64,000 nucleotides of DNA from Acanthamoeba castellanii str. Neff. Taxonomy: Eukaryota; Discosea; Longamoebia; Acanthamoebidae. Positions 53,663-64,000 of the stretch are shown one piece after another (the stretch's first letter is position 1; each line of letters starts with the position of its first letter). A program made the position numbers and the translations under genes. The notes beneath the pieces were generated by a model, which was not told where the DNA came from, searched no databases, and saw nothing but the letters and a program-made list of their open reading frames with translations. Location of the stretch: NCBI RefSeq assembly GCF_000313135.1, contig NW_004457268.1:6357-70356 (forward strand), in the 5' to 3' direction.

Positions 53663-54940
53663 TTAAGGGGCGGTGGTGGGCGCATCGCAGGTGTAGTCGA
53701 CCACCGTCGTCAGGACGTGGGCCGTGTGCGAGACCCAGTTGGCGCCCGCAGGCGTTGCAAAGCAACCGGCACCGTCGGCGCAGGTGGTCAGCGCGCCCGG
53801 GTTGGTGTCTACCCAGCCCTCCTCCAGGAACCAGTACTGGTTGGTCCCGGGCGAGGCCGGTTCGGCGCAGAAGGCCAGCAGGTAGGTCCGGGCGGGGTCA
53901 GCGCGGCGAGCGGCCCAGAGAAGGTGGCCTGGACCGGGGGTGTAGGTGGGCTGTACAGCCGGCACCACCGTGACGAAGCTGGTGGGCAGGCCGGGCGTGA
54001 TGTCGGTGGCGGCCACGATCGTCTGCGCGGCGGCGTCGATCACGAAGCCGCGCGCGGCCGGCGACGCCGAGGAGTCGTCGAACACGAACAACGCGCCCGA
54101 GACGTTGTAGGGGCGGAGGTGGTAGGTGAAGCTGCGGACCGAGCTTACACCGCGCACGGCGTTGGCGAAGCAGTTGACCGCCAGCCAGCCCAGCAACGGG
54201 TCCGGCGCCGCGCCCCACGGACCCAGGCCATTGTTGTGGCCCAGCCAGCTGAAGCTCGCATTCCCCGTAGTGCAGGGCACCTCGATGGGCTGCAGCGGCG
54301 ATGGCGAAGCGGACGGCGACGGCACCGGCGACGTCGACGGCGAACACGAAGGGGTGGTGGACGGCGTGGGAGTAGACGTAGGCGATGCAGTGGGCGATGA
54401 CGTGGGCGAACGCGACGGGGTGGTGGACGGCGTGGGCGAAGTGGTGGGCGTGGGGCTGGGGCAGAGGCTGCCGGGCAGGACGGACACATCGTCGAGCAGG
54501 TAGGCCGCCGGGTCGTGCCGGGCGCCGAAGAAGAGGACGGTCGACGTGGACCGGACGGCGACGGTGCGGCAGTACTGGGTCTGGGCCTGAGCGGGGCCGT
54601 TGATGAGCGAGAGCAGCGTCGAGCCGCCAAACTTGGCCAGGAACGCGTTGGGCGTGCCCTGGCTGCAGCCCAGAGTGAAGCGCACGGTGTAGGTGGCGCC
54701 GGAGGTGGTGGCCAGGGTCTGGGTGATGTTGCCCAGGCCGCCCACGGAGCCCATGGCGCACTGGCCGTTGAGCTGCTTGAGGTAGCCGGAGTAGGCGCCG
54801 GTGGTGACGGTCCAGCCGGAGAGATCGGTGGTGAACTGGCCATTCACCACCATCTCGCCCCTGGCGCAGCTGATGGCGAAGATGGCGCAGATCAGAACGG
54901 TAATGAGAACGAGTGGTGTTGATGATGAGGTTGTCATCAT
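53663..54940 (-). CDS. Secreted protein: CBM-like module, Pro/Thr/Ser linker, C-terminal domain
   Basis: An intronless frame of 425 residues. The N-terminus is a signal peptide (LVLITVLICAIFAISCARG). The first module (~28-155: MVVNGQFTTDLSGWTV, TLGCSQGTPNAFLAKFGG, AAYLLDDVSVLPG) has the jelly-roll pattern of carbohydrate-binding or DUF642-like modules. A linker of PTPTTSPTPST units (~160-215) follows, then a ~200-residue domain with paired Cys (CTTGNASF, VNCFANAV, FCAEPA, CADGAGCFA). The Cys and linker suggest an exported wall or extracellular binding protein. No C-terminal membrane segment. The C-terminal domain is not recognised. Confidence 0.72.
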   Translation of the reverse strand: MMTTSSSTPLVLITVLICAIFAISCARGEMVVNGQFTTDLSGWTVTTGAYSGYLKQLNGQCAMGSVGGLGNITQTLATTSGATYTVRFTLGCSQGTPNAFLAKFGGSTLLSLINGPAQAQTQYCRTVAVRSTSTVLFFGARHDPAAYLLDDVSVLPGSLCPSPTPTTSPTPSTTPSRSPTSSPTASPTSTPTPSTTPSCSPSTSPVPSPSASPSPLQPIEVPCTTGNASFSWLGHNNGLGPWGAAPDPLLGWLAVNCFANAVRGVSSVRSFTYHLRPYNVSGALFVFDDSSASPAARGFVIDAAAQTIVAATDITPGLPTSFVTVVPAVQPTYTPGPGHLLWAARRADPARTYLLAFCAEPASPGTNQYWFLEEGWVDTNPGALTTCADGAGCFATPAGANWVSHTAHVLTTVVDYTCDAPTTAP

Positions 54941-54992
54941 TGTCTGATGTAGTCTGGTGGAGCAAGCGATGATTGAATATGAAAGAGAAGCG

Positions 54993-55000
54993 CCTTTATA
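54993..55000 (-). promoter_or_regulatory. Candidate TATA box of the secreted-protein gene
   Basis: The minus strand reads TATAAAGG, 53-60 nt upstream of the ATG at 54940. Confidence 0.55.
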
Positions 55001-55293
55001 TGTTCGGGGTTGCCCAAGTGCAGCTCAGGGAAATGGTGCAGCTCCTATCCGACTACGGTGCCAAGGAGGAAAACAGCGAAGCGCCACTCCGCTCCGATCA
55101 GCGAAATATGGTACGGTGGACCTTTTTAGGTGTTTGTGCTGGAATCACACAATATTTATTGAGGCCATACGCCATTGGCCCTTCTCACAATAATCATCAG
55201 CCTCTCTTATCCCATATGTTTGGCTCTTGGGCTTGTTAAATAAGTGTTCATCACCTGTACATAGTAGTCGTCTGCCGATATAGATCAGAGCGC
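55001..55293. other. Intergenic region
   Basis: Between two minus-strand genes: the terminator side of the surface-protein gene and the upstream region of the secreted-protein gene. No coding signal. Confidence 0.4.
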
Positions 55294-58200
55294 TCACAGT
55301 TGTTCGAGGTCCTCCCGGCCGATGCTGATGGCTGTGAGCTGGCTCTGTGACCGTTTGGCGTATCTTCGCTTCGAGACAAGGCCGGCCACCAGCGCCACTA
55401 GAATGACCACGACCACGACGACCACCGCGACAGGCACCGCCACGGCCACCGCCACCACGAGGCCGTCATCGCTCGAGCTCTTCCCCTTCTTGGAGCCCAC
55501 AACCACCGAAAAGTCTGATGTCCCACACGCCAAGATCAGATACTGTCGCACGCCACACCGCACACACCGCACACACATTACCACCGCACACGCCGCGCAA
55601 CGGACCTGGATCAAATATGAGCGTGCCGTTGAAGTGGTCGAACGAGAGGACCACCTCGGCCGCGGCCTCGTTGGCCACGTGCTCGACGTGCACCCGCGCC
55701 AGCGTGCCGTCATCGGCCCTCGACAGCGCTGCGCCGAGCAAGCGCACCACCGCCGTCCTCGGCTCAGACTCGTCGCCGCCTGCGCTGCCGATTGCCAGCT
55801 CGTAGGAGGTCACACCGCGCTGCGGCGTGTCGGGCTGCACCGTGACCGAGCTGAAGCCGGGGCTGACCTTCATGTGCAGCCGCAGCGTATTGTCCGGCGA
55901 GAGCCAGGGCCAGCTCGGGCTGATCTGGAACGTCATCTTGGCGAACTCGGGCGAGGCAGCCAGCGGCTCGTCGCTGACGATGGACGGCACCGAGACGTTG
56001 ATCGCGCGGTCGAACAGGTACCACCGCAGGCCGAACTGGGTGTCGTTGCTACCCAGCAGGTCCGCCGAGAATCGGTAGGTCTGCGCCGCGCCGACGTAGT
56101 CAGGCACCTGTCCGATGCTCCATTCACCTGACATTGTTCACATTCTCAGCCGTGTGTGTCGTGTCGTGTCGTGTGTCATGCGTGCGTGTGCGGTCGTGTC
56201 GTGTGCGGTAGTGCGTGTATTACCTTTGAGAGCCGATGCTGTGCGGACAACGGTCCCGTTGGGCGCCACCTCTTCGATCTCGACCAGGTTCAGGCCCACC
56301 GGGGCGTCGGTAGACCCCCTGGAGGGGTTGACGCCGATGATCGGAGCCGAGACGTTGAAGCTCAGCACCAGCGCGATGTTCTCGTCGGCGCTCGGCGTGT
56401 TGAGAATGTACAGCGTCACAAAGGTCAGCGCGATCCGGTACTTGGACAGCGCGAACGACCCGAGCGCGGGCAGAAGCTGGAGCGACCCACTGCCCGACCC
56501 GTTGACGTTCGACCGCATCGAGATCGTTGTGTTACCCTCACCTGATTGTGAGTTAATTAAATTGTGTTGACATTTCAGCTATATACATATTAATAGTTGA
56601 TAAATCGTCACATATGATTAGACGTCTATGTACCTGGGACGATGGAGTTTGATGCGGTGTCAAGGGACCCGTTGCCGTAGGACACGGAGAAGTTGAAGTT
56701 GACCGTAGACGGGAGCAGGTCCTTGGTCACGATGAACTCGTACACGACCCCTCTCGCGGCGGTCATCGGCGAGTTGTCGAAGAGCGCCACCGTGGGCACC
56801 ACCGTCGAGGCCGCGCAGCCTGTGGAGGCTGGAATCGACGTGATCGTCAGAAACAAAACACAACACCAACGCACACAACACACGCACACCACACTCGCAC
56901 AAGCCATCGCACACGCTCACTGGACACGCATGGGGGCAGGTACCTGTCAAGTAGGGCGAGAGGGAAGCTGGAAGCTGGAAGGCGTTGGAGTCGTAGGTGG
57001 ACTCGCACTGGACAGAAAAGCCGGACGGCAGCTCGGGTACGTAGCCCATGGCCCACTCGCACTGGCCCTGCTCCTGCTCCGCGATGTGCACGCCTGTGAC
57101 GCACCACCGACCGAACAACCATGAGCGCTCAAGCGATTGCGCAGGGTCGAAGCCAAGAGGGGCGGTACCGCCGACCAAGCCGGTGAGGTCGTCGGTGAGG
57201 CACTGCCAATCGCCGGTCTCCTTGCAGCTGAACCCGTGGCCGACGGTGCCCGGCCAGTTGATCGAAACGGGCGCCTCCTGCACCCACCTCCCTGCGTTGC
57301 CGCTCGAGGAGCCGATGGCCGCCAGCGATGTCTGGACACCTGCAATCCAAACAACACGAGAGGAAGTAGTTAGATGCTGGTCGGTGTGGTGGTGACTCGA
57401 GTGGTGCACGCACCTGCGCTCCCTGTTGGGCCGGAGATGGTCAGGTTGGCCGGGGCGGACTGCCGCCAGTTGCCACCGAATACGGCGACGCCTATGATTA
57501 TGATTGGATCGAGTGGTGGGTGGGAGTGGAGTCGAAACATACGCGCGACTCCAATGGGTCTCATACCGGTGGCTGCGAGCGTGCTGCGGGCGGTGCTCGA
57601 CAGCGTGACTTCGGTAGTCTGTTTCCATTCGCTGTCGCCCTCCAGATAGACCGCTGCAGCGAACCGCCCGCCGGACACAAGACAGAGGAGTCAGCACTGG
57701 GTAGGGGCAACACCACCACGTACGCGCTGAGCGTACCTGTGGTGGCGTTGGTGGTCGACACTGCAGACACCACAGCTTGGCCTGTCGTCTGAATCCACTC
57801 CATGTTCTGGCCCAGCGAGACTCCTGGACGCCCAAGATCCGTGAGTACAGCTCGTCCGCAGGGCAGAAAGGGCAAGACCTCCGGCGGCGAAGTGGTGCAT
57901 ACCCACGGCCTGGCTGGGTGACTCGACGCGTACGTAGGCGTCGGCCTTCTGCTCCCACTTGCCGCCCGATTCGCTCTCGGGCCGGGAGATCACGCCGTGC
58001 GCGGGGTAGTCGGAGACCAGCGTCACGTTCACCACCCCATTCTGCTGCCACTCGCCCTCGCTCAGTGCCACACCGAACGAACGACCCGCCAACCCTGTGT
58101 GTGTGCGTGTGCGGTGGTGCGTGTGCGTGTCTTCTGTGTAAGTGCTGGGCTCTCGGGGCTGATCTGAGGAGCACGTACAGCCCGTGGCATTGCACTTGAA

Positions 58201-58883
58201 GTTGGCGGGAGGCACGACAGTGAGGCGGTCCTGCTGCGTGAGACTGCCCTCGCTGCCGATCTCCAAAGCTGTGCGGATGGGTTGAGGGATGGTGTGAGTT
58301 CGTGACTGGCCAGAAGAGGGCGTTGGGCCAACGACATACCTCCGACCAGGCGGAGGTTGCCGAAGACGTTGACGGTCGAGTTGACCCGCAGCCACACGTC
58401 CCAATGCGGACCCTCCACTATCGAACCCACGCCCTGGAACCTGCCCCATTCACGTTATAGAATTGTAAAATAAAATGAAAAAGAAAGATAATATAAAAAC
58501 CTGAGCTGGACGAGCTAGGTGGAGTACGAGAGGGTGAGCGGGACGAGGGACGTTGTAGGGCCGGAAGTCTCGGAGTAGGAGCTGGCCTGGACGTTGATCA
58601 CAGTATCGCTGACGGCTGCGCTGATCGCCGCACCAATGGAAGAGAAGTCGCACGGCGTACCTCCGGAGGGACACACAGTCACTGCGGAGCGGGTGGAAAA
58701 ACAAAACAGATAAATAACTTAGGCAGACCAGTAATAGAAAGAATAATAGACAAATAATTTGAATAATAGACCCCTTGGGGTTCTTGTGAGGCCCGCACCA
58801 ATGGCTGGTGAAGCCGAGCATCGAAGAGACCACGATACGACCAGAGAGAGAAAGAGGAGGAGAAGGGCGTGGTGTGCTTGCAT
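55294..58883 (-). CDS. Single-pass surface protein with signal peptide and beta-helix-like ectodomain
   Basis: Thirteen exons on the minus strand (58883-58799, 58681-58528, 58440-58340, 58268-58179, 58094-57903, 57823-57737, 57653-57567, 57491-57414, 57339-56944, 56828-56634, 56541-56224, 56127-55606, 55514-55294), all joining in phase, give 841 residues. A signal peptide (MQAHHALLLLFLSLVVSWS) is followed by a pectate-lyase-like start (VTVCPSGGTPCDFSSIGAAI, VINVQASSYSE), then strand-turn repeats (GGNWRQSAPANLTI, GDSEWKQTTEVTLSS, GQNMEWIQTTGQAVV, EGEWQQNGVVNVTL). A large Cys-containing ectodomain follows. Near the C-terminus lies one very Val-rich membrane helix, then a basic cytosolic tail (SKRRYAKRSQSQ...). 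It is predicted to be a type I plasma-membrane protein, perhaps an adhesin or receptor. The ligand is unknown. Confidence 0.8.
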
Positions 58884-59231
58884 GGCTGTAGTTTGGTTGT
58901 CTCAGGGTGGAGGGAGATGTTGGGACTGTTTCAAGAGGTGGGTACGTGGTTTGTTGATGCCACTCTCAATAGGCAAGGCCACACCGGGCGTCCGTTGGCG
59001 GCTAGCCCCCCCGTTGGCTAATAACCGCGTGTTTCGGCTTGTCCCCCTAGCAACCTGAACCTTTTTGACCGGCTGACGCACTTTTCAGACCGAGATAGGG
59101 TTGATCTATACCTAAATTCTTCTCATCTATTACTATATACAAACACATATACTCCCTCTCTCCAAAATATCACAGCATCCGCCACTTTCCATACCAGTGA
59201 CACGGAGATCTCCTCTTCATCACTCGCATCA
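58884..59231. other. Intergenic region
   Basis: Upstream region of the surface-protein gene and 3' flank of the UDP-GlcNAc pyrophosphorylase gene; a mixed composition with an A/T-rich end (59100-59160) and no coding signal. Confidence 0.4.
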
Positions 59232-61469
59232 TCAGTTAAAGTGATGCACGCTGAGCCCCGGTCCACCGCCGTCGCGCACGGCTGCATCCATAAAAAAAGG
59301 GAGACCGTAGGTCTGGCCCTTGACGCCCTCCAGGCCCTCGCCGGCGTACGAGACCAGCGGCGAGATCTCCACCTCGTCCAGCTGCTCGTCGCCGCCGCTT
59401 GAGTTGGTGGCGGCCGCCGAGCCGTTGGTGGCCCGCTCGAGGAAGCGGCCGCCGGCGCGGGTGATGTAACGCTTGTGGAGGTTGTAGAGGTCCCGCCGGC
59501 AGGTCTCGGGGCAGTCCTTGCCCGCGCCCGAGGCGTTCTTGAGCGGCGAGAACTCCTCCTCGCGCACGATCTCAAAGGCCACCAACTTGTTGGCGTGCTG
59601 GAAGGATTCAAGGAGGTGGAAAGGTCATGCTTCGCTGTCGTGTGTCGTGTGTGTCGTGTGTGTCGTGTGTGTCGTGTGTGTCGTGTGTGTCGTGTGTGTC
59701 GTGTGTGTCGTGTGTGTCGTGTGTGTCGACGAACCTCGAACACGTCGAAAATGAACTGCTCCAGCTTGTAGCCATTGTTGGCGGTGGCGATGACCGGGTT
59801 GCCCTCTTCATCGGCACAGTGGATCTTCTTGAAGGCCAAGTGGTAACTGTGATGGTCATTCGGCATTCAGACGGTTAGTCGTCACTCATCTCGTGCTCGC
59901 AGTGCCTCTTGCGCGCGTGCGTGGCGGGGGAGCACGTACGGCAGGGAGCTTGAGTATTCGCGAGCCGCCTTCTCGAGGAAATCGATGCGGTACGTGTTCA
60001 TGCACAGATGGCCGGCGTTGAACATGAGCTCGCCCGTCTTTTCGTCCCGCTTGGCGGCCAGCTCCTTGTCGATCTCGCTGTACTCGATGACGCCGTACTT
60101 GCCGTCTCGCAGGGCGAGGACACCCACAGCCTCATTGGGCGCAGACTGAAGCGAAGCAGAAGAGATGAGCTAAGCGCCCAGCGGGCAGCGGAAATCAATT
60201 TGAAGGAAGGTGATCATCACTTACCTTGGGAGCGACCTTGCAGCCCACGTCAGCGGCAGACTCGTAGAGGAAACCCAGGAACACGGGATCCACCATCTTG
60301 ATGAGGATGTTGTCTACACAATACTGGAACATGTACTCGACCTCGTTCTTCCTCATGTCCTGTAGGATTCCCCACTTGTCGAGCGCTATCGTGCCGTCAG
60401 CCAACACATTCGAGCGTTGCACACGATCTCAGACGCACACGCCTATCCAGCACACGCAACACATACCGTGGTAGAGCCCTCCGTTGCCGTCCGGTGCCAT
60501 GGCTACGCGGCCAGCGGACTCGAGCATGATGTGGCCGTCCTTGGTGAGGCACGGCAACAGGCCCTGCTGGAAGAAAACGGCGTCCTGCGCGTTGAGGCCG
60601 AAGTAGTTGTGGTCCTTGAAGAAGTTCTGCGTCTTGTCGTCCGTGTCGATGCTGGTCATCACATACCACCGTATCGGTTTGCCTGTGTTCCATGAAGAAG
60701 CGAGAAATCAGAATAAGAAACAGCTTTCAATATTCTACCTAATTACCATATACATCATTAATAATAAATAAAATAAAAAAGAGAATACATAAATGGATCA
60801 AATAAGCGGAGTGAGGTGTACATGGCTTGCCCAGTCTGTCGGTCACCAGCTGCTGCAGTTTGATCAGGCGCTCCGCCTGAATCTGAAACAGCGACCTGTG
60901 GGAGAGGAGGCCGATGTCCACAGTACCCTTGGGGTCGGGACAGCCCAGGCGCGTGCCCTGGCCGCCGGCGACAACCAGCGTAGCTACCTTGCCCTCGGCA
61001 ATCTTCTGGTAGCCGAGCTCTTCCCATCGAGCCCTCTCCTCGGGCTTCGCTTCCGCAATCTTGACAGACGCTTGCAGGGGCTCAATCCTCGCTGAGTTCT
61101 GACCCACTCCGCCTTGAGAGGAAAGCGCGACGTCAGCATTGGCGCTACGCGATTCCTCATTCATGAGGAAAATGCGATGCGAGTAGCGGGAATGATTGAG
61201 TACGTACAAGGATTGGTCGCGGCGGCGTACTTCTTCGCCAGGTCTTCCACATCGATAGTCTGTAGCTGTTCATAGAAGGCGATCTTCTCCTCCTCATTCA
61301 ACTTCTCCTCGAAGCGAAAGACCTGCCCCTGTCCGGCGGCTGTGTACAATTCCTTCAATTTGGTAAAATCGTGCGATGACGTCATCTTCTTCTCTACTGC
61401 TCCTCGTGTAGTTACTGTGCCTGTTGTTGATCGATTGGTCTTCTTCGCGTCTGATGTCGGGGCCTGCAT
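59232..61469 (-). CDS. UAP1: UDP-N-acetylglucosamine pyrophosphorylase
   Basis: Seven exons on the minus strand (61469-61208, 61112-60822, 60682-60467, 60385-60225, 60145-59940, 59846-59735, 59597-59232) give 537 residues, the usual length. Motifs: nucleotide-binding VVAGGQGTRLGCPDPKG, RWYVMTS, LLPCLTKDGHIML, MAPDGNGGLYHG, and KLEQFIFDVFE with the EFSPLKNASG block near the end. It makes UDP-GlcNAc from UTP and GlcNAc-1-phosphate in the cytosol, the precursor for N-glycans, GPI anchors and polysaccharides. An alternative GC donor four codons upstream at exon 2 would remove a short GKPC insertion. A later Met (MTSSHDF) could be the true start. Confidence 0.92.
59637..59730. repeat. Intronic nonamer satellite, same unit as 2570-2836
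   Basis: About ten near-perfect GTGTGTCGT units on the plus strand (ACGACACAC in the sense of the minus-strand gene), just downstream of the exon 6 donor of UAP1. Same 9-mer as in the BAR/SH3 gene intron 57 kb away. Confidence 0.95.
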
Positions 61470-61719
61470 GATGCGAACGTTACACCAGTGTTGGTGGTGT
61501 CCCTTCGACAAGAGCAGGCCAGGTGGCAAACCCCTGAACTTGCCGTGCTCGCCCCTCCGTCCACCCCGCCAAAGCCGGGCTTGTCCGCGATTTTCCCCCT
61601 GTTGCTTTTTCTAACATCGAAATTTTTGATTAAATTGCGATACGTTTCAAAATGCTTTCCGAAACCCAAATAACTTGGCTTTTTATTTGAATGAACACTT
61701 GGAAAAACAACGCGTAAAG
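61470..61719. other. Divergent promoter region
   Basis: Lies between the starts of UAP1 (-) and the F-box/LRR gene (+). The right part is A/T-rich (AAATTTTTGATTAAATTG). No coding signal. Confidence 0.4.
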
Positions 61720-63992
61720 ATGGAAGGTGCTGAGGTGGAGGCCTACGGGGACGAGGAGGTGGCGGGGTTGTTTTGGTTGCCTGCGGAGCTGTGGGCCATG
61801 GTGTGCGGGTACCTGGACACGGGCGACCTGGCCCGGCTGAGCACCACGTGCTGGACCCTGCGCTCGCTCGCCCTCTCCAGAGTGCGCCACCACACCTTCT
61901 CCCCCCCTCGGTACCACACCCTCCCACCTACCCCTCCGTTCTCCGTTACTTTCAGGTAAGTAGGAAAATTAAATCCTTTATTATTTTGATGGATCGGGCG
62001 CATTTTGTGCACGACAGGCCTGGTCACCGGGCAGAAGAGCATGCGGCAGGCGTTGACGTTCGCCTCGAGCTGGCCGGCCCTCGTGTCGCTCGACCTCTCC
62101 GCCTGGGACTCCTTTTCTGATTCGGTACGCGAGCTGCCGAACCGGGCAGCGCAGCGTAGCGTAGCGTGAATTCTCACACTCACCCTGTCGCTCCTGCAGC
62201 TCGTGAAGCACTTGCCAGAGACGCTGGAGAGTTTGACTCTGAGCTATACGGCCATCACCAATCGCGGTACCTCGTCTCGTCTTCACTCCTACATAGTAGC
62301 GCTGTTGCCTCGTTGTGTGATCGTGCTGATGAATGAGGTCATCGTGATGTGTGTTGTGTCGTGCCTTGACGATTCGAAAGGACTGGCCAGGCTGCCCGTG
62401 GGCCTCACGCGCTTGGATGTGGGCTCCACGCAAGTTACCGGCCTCGGGCTTAGGTATCTGTCTCGCCTCACAGCCCTGCGCGAGCTCAACCTTGCCTCCA
62501 CTACCAGATTGGGCGTGGAACACCTCCAGGTGACTAGTCACTACTGACTTTCACTAGTGGCTGAACACTTCTGATTGTGTGTGTGCTCACCCCTCTGGGC
62601 GTTCTCAGTGGATACCGTCGAGCGTGGAAGTGCTAGACCTCTCCTCCGTCTCGGGTCCAGAGAGGCAACTCCGTACGCCCTCGTCCTACACCTATGCCTG
62701 CTCGTCGTCGCGCTGACGCCCATGACACGCGCCCACTTTTCAACTTCAGAACAAACACTGAAAGTACCGTGGCCGCCGGCTCTGACCGAGCTCAAGTTAT
62801 GCGGCGCACACCTCGCACTGAGCCATCTCTACGGTACTACCCCAAAATCACCGATCACGCTCTCTGTGTTGAGGCCCAACCAACGCCAGCGCTGCGTTCG
62901 TACATTTCGTGCGCGTGCTTCACCTTTACCTTGCCCAGGAATGCCAACAACGCTGACGAGTCTGGACCTTTCCAATTCCTATCTGTACGCGTTCAACGTG
63001 GACTTTGACGTGTGTTTGCCGCGCCTGGAGACTCTCCGCGCCAATCGCTCAGAGGTCATCCGGGGGAGCGCCGAGCATCCTCCGCTGATGTGGTAAGACT
63101 TGCTTCACAGTGTGCCCGTTGTGTACGTGTGTCGCACTGATGCATTCAACACTTCCTGATGCAGGAGCCTCCCATCGGGGCTCAAGTCGCTTTCATTCGC
63201 GCATGCCACCATCTCGAAGGAGTGGGACCTCCTCGCGTTCCTGCCCGCCTCCATCACCTCGCTCGACTTCTCTTTCACGCGCCTGTCTTACGTACGTCCG
63301 CCAAGACTCACTCACAACCAAACAAACCCACCTCCGACTTACAGAGCAAGCAATTGTAAGCTCACAATTAAGTGATTCTAACTACACAGGAGCAGGCGCT
63401 GTCTGTCCGGACCCCTGCCAGCCTGTGGTTCGAGACCCTTCCCAAGCGATTGCCGCATCTCCGCCTGATCAATCTCGCCACGTCCTACGCCAGTAACGAA
63501 CCGCAATGTCTCAAGGTTGCCTCCGGTCACAAAAAGAGCCCAGAAAAGCTACGCCAGTCGTCAATCGTGTGTCGTGTCTCATATGTGCGTGGCGTGTTAC
63601 ATGTGCGTTTCCGTGACAGGTCATGCAAGAGCACAGCGTGCAGGTCGTCTGCCCGGCGGCCTATTTCTACTGGCAAGGCACGGTCCCGTGGGTCTTACCG
63701 CAAGGTTCGTCACCTCTGGCACCTTCCGCCGCGGCATGGGCCGGCGAAGTCAACGAAACTGACTTAGGCGAGTGGTCCAGGCCGATTCGATACGGAGGCG
63801 CGGTCGCGGGAGGACCAACCCGTGTGGCAGGCCCTCATCCGGCGGTGTGCCGAACAGCGCGAGCTGCTCAGCTGGCAGCCCCTTGACCCGCCACACAGCT
63901 CCGACGAAGCTCTCGAAAAGGAAGAAGAAGACGACGACGACGAAGGTGGCGGTGACGATGCGCAAGGCAGCCTCCTCTCTGTGGGCCTCTGA
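61720..63992 (+). CDS. F-box and leucine-rich-repeat protein
   Basis: Exons at 61720-~61955, 62018-62124, 62200-62266, 62381-62529, 62609-62672, 62750-62833, 62939-63092, 63165-63291, 63390-63515, 63620-63704 and 63781-63992. All join in phase except the first junction, where no GT donor of the needed phase is visible. The F-box is at residues ~17-55 (FWLPAELWAMVCGYLDTGDLARL). LRR-like repeats follow: LVSLDLSAWDSF, LESLTLSYTAIT, LTRLDVGSTQVTGLGL, VEVLDLSSVSG, LTELKLCGAHL, LTSLDLSNSYLY, ITSLDFSFTRLS. The tail is acidic and ends at TGA 63990-63992. It probably binds SCF substrates through the LRRs. Confidence 0.75.
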
Positions 63993-64000
63993 TGGCCGCC

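Overview
The window is nuclear DNA of a GC-rich amoebozoan, almost certainly Acanthamoeba (A. castellanii or a close relative). Genes are dense, lie on both strands, and carry many short introns of about 50-300 bp, mostly starting GTACG/GTGCG and ending CAG or TAG. The 88-residue two-repeat protein at 40544-40967 matches actobindin, a protein characterised from A. castellanii. I rebuilt about 27 gene models by joining exons in phase; most close exactly in frame. No rRNA, tRNA, CRISPR or transposon was seen.

Left part (1-9.7 kb): a partial hypothetical gene, a BAR/coiled-coil/triple-SH3 scaffold, a PH-domain protein, and a NUB1-like protein on the minus strand. Centre-left (10.8-18.8 kb): a single 32-exon gene for a 1,691-residue polypeptide carrying seven histidine-biosynthesis modules in the order HisH-HisF-HisA-HisI-HisE-HisD-HisG. 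It supplies every step of the pathway except those of HisB and HisC, and is the most striking object here. Next come a Rab8-like GTPase, a two-module AAA ATPase, a class II (4EHP-like) eIF4E whose third intron is a U12-type AT-AC intron filled by a heptamer satellite, and a TRIQK-like tail-anchored protein.

Centre (25.5-36.9 kb): a PARP with an N-terminal NADAR module (an ADP-ribose transferase fused to a predicted ADP-ribosyl-guanine hydrolase fold), an F-box protein, an RNA polymerase I A12-like zinc-ribbon gene, a beta-hydroxyacid dehydrogenase and a Siva-like cysteine-rich protein. Centre-right (37-49.5 kb): an intronless BTB plus CDCA7-type zinc-finger protein, actobindin, a Ser/Thr kinase, a choline/ethanolamine kinase and a class II-like histone deacetylase.

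Right part (49.7-64 kb): five small intronless paralogues of an unrecognised family packed into 3.9 kb, a secreted Pro/Thr/Ser-linker protein, a signal-peptide/beta-helix/single-TM surface protein, UDP-N-acetylglucosamine pyrophosphorylase, and an F-box/LRR protein at the right edge. The genes are functionally unrelated neighbours rather than an operon. Recurring themes are multidomain fusion, non-canonical GC-AG and AT-AC introns, and CA-rich satellites confined to introns.
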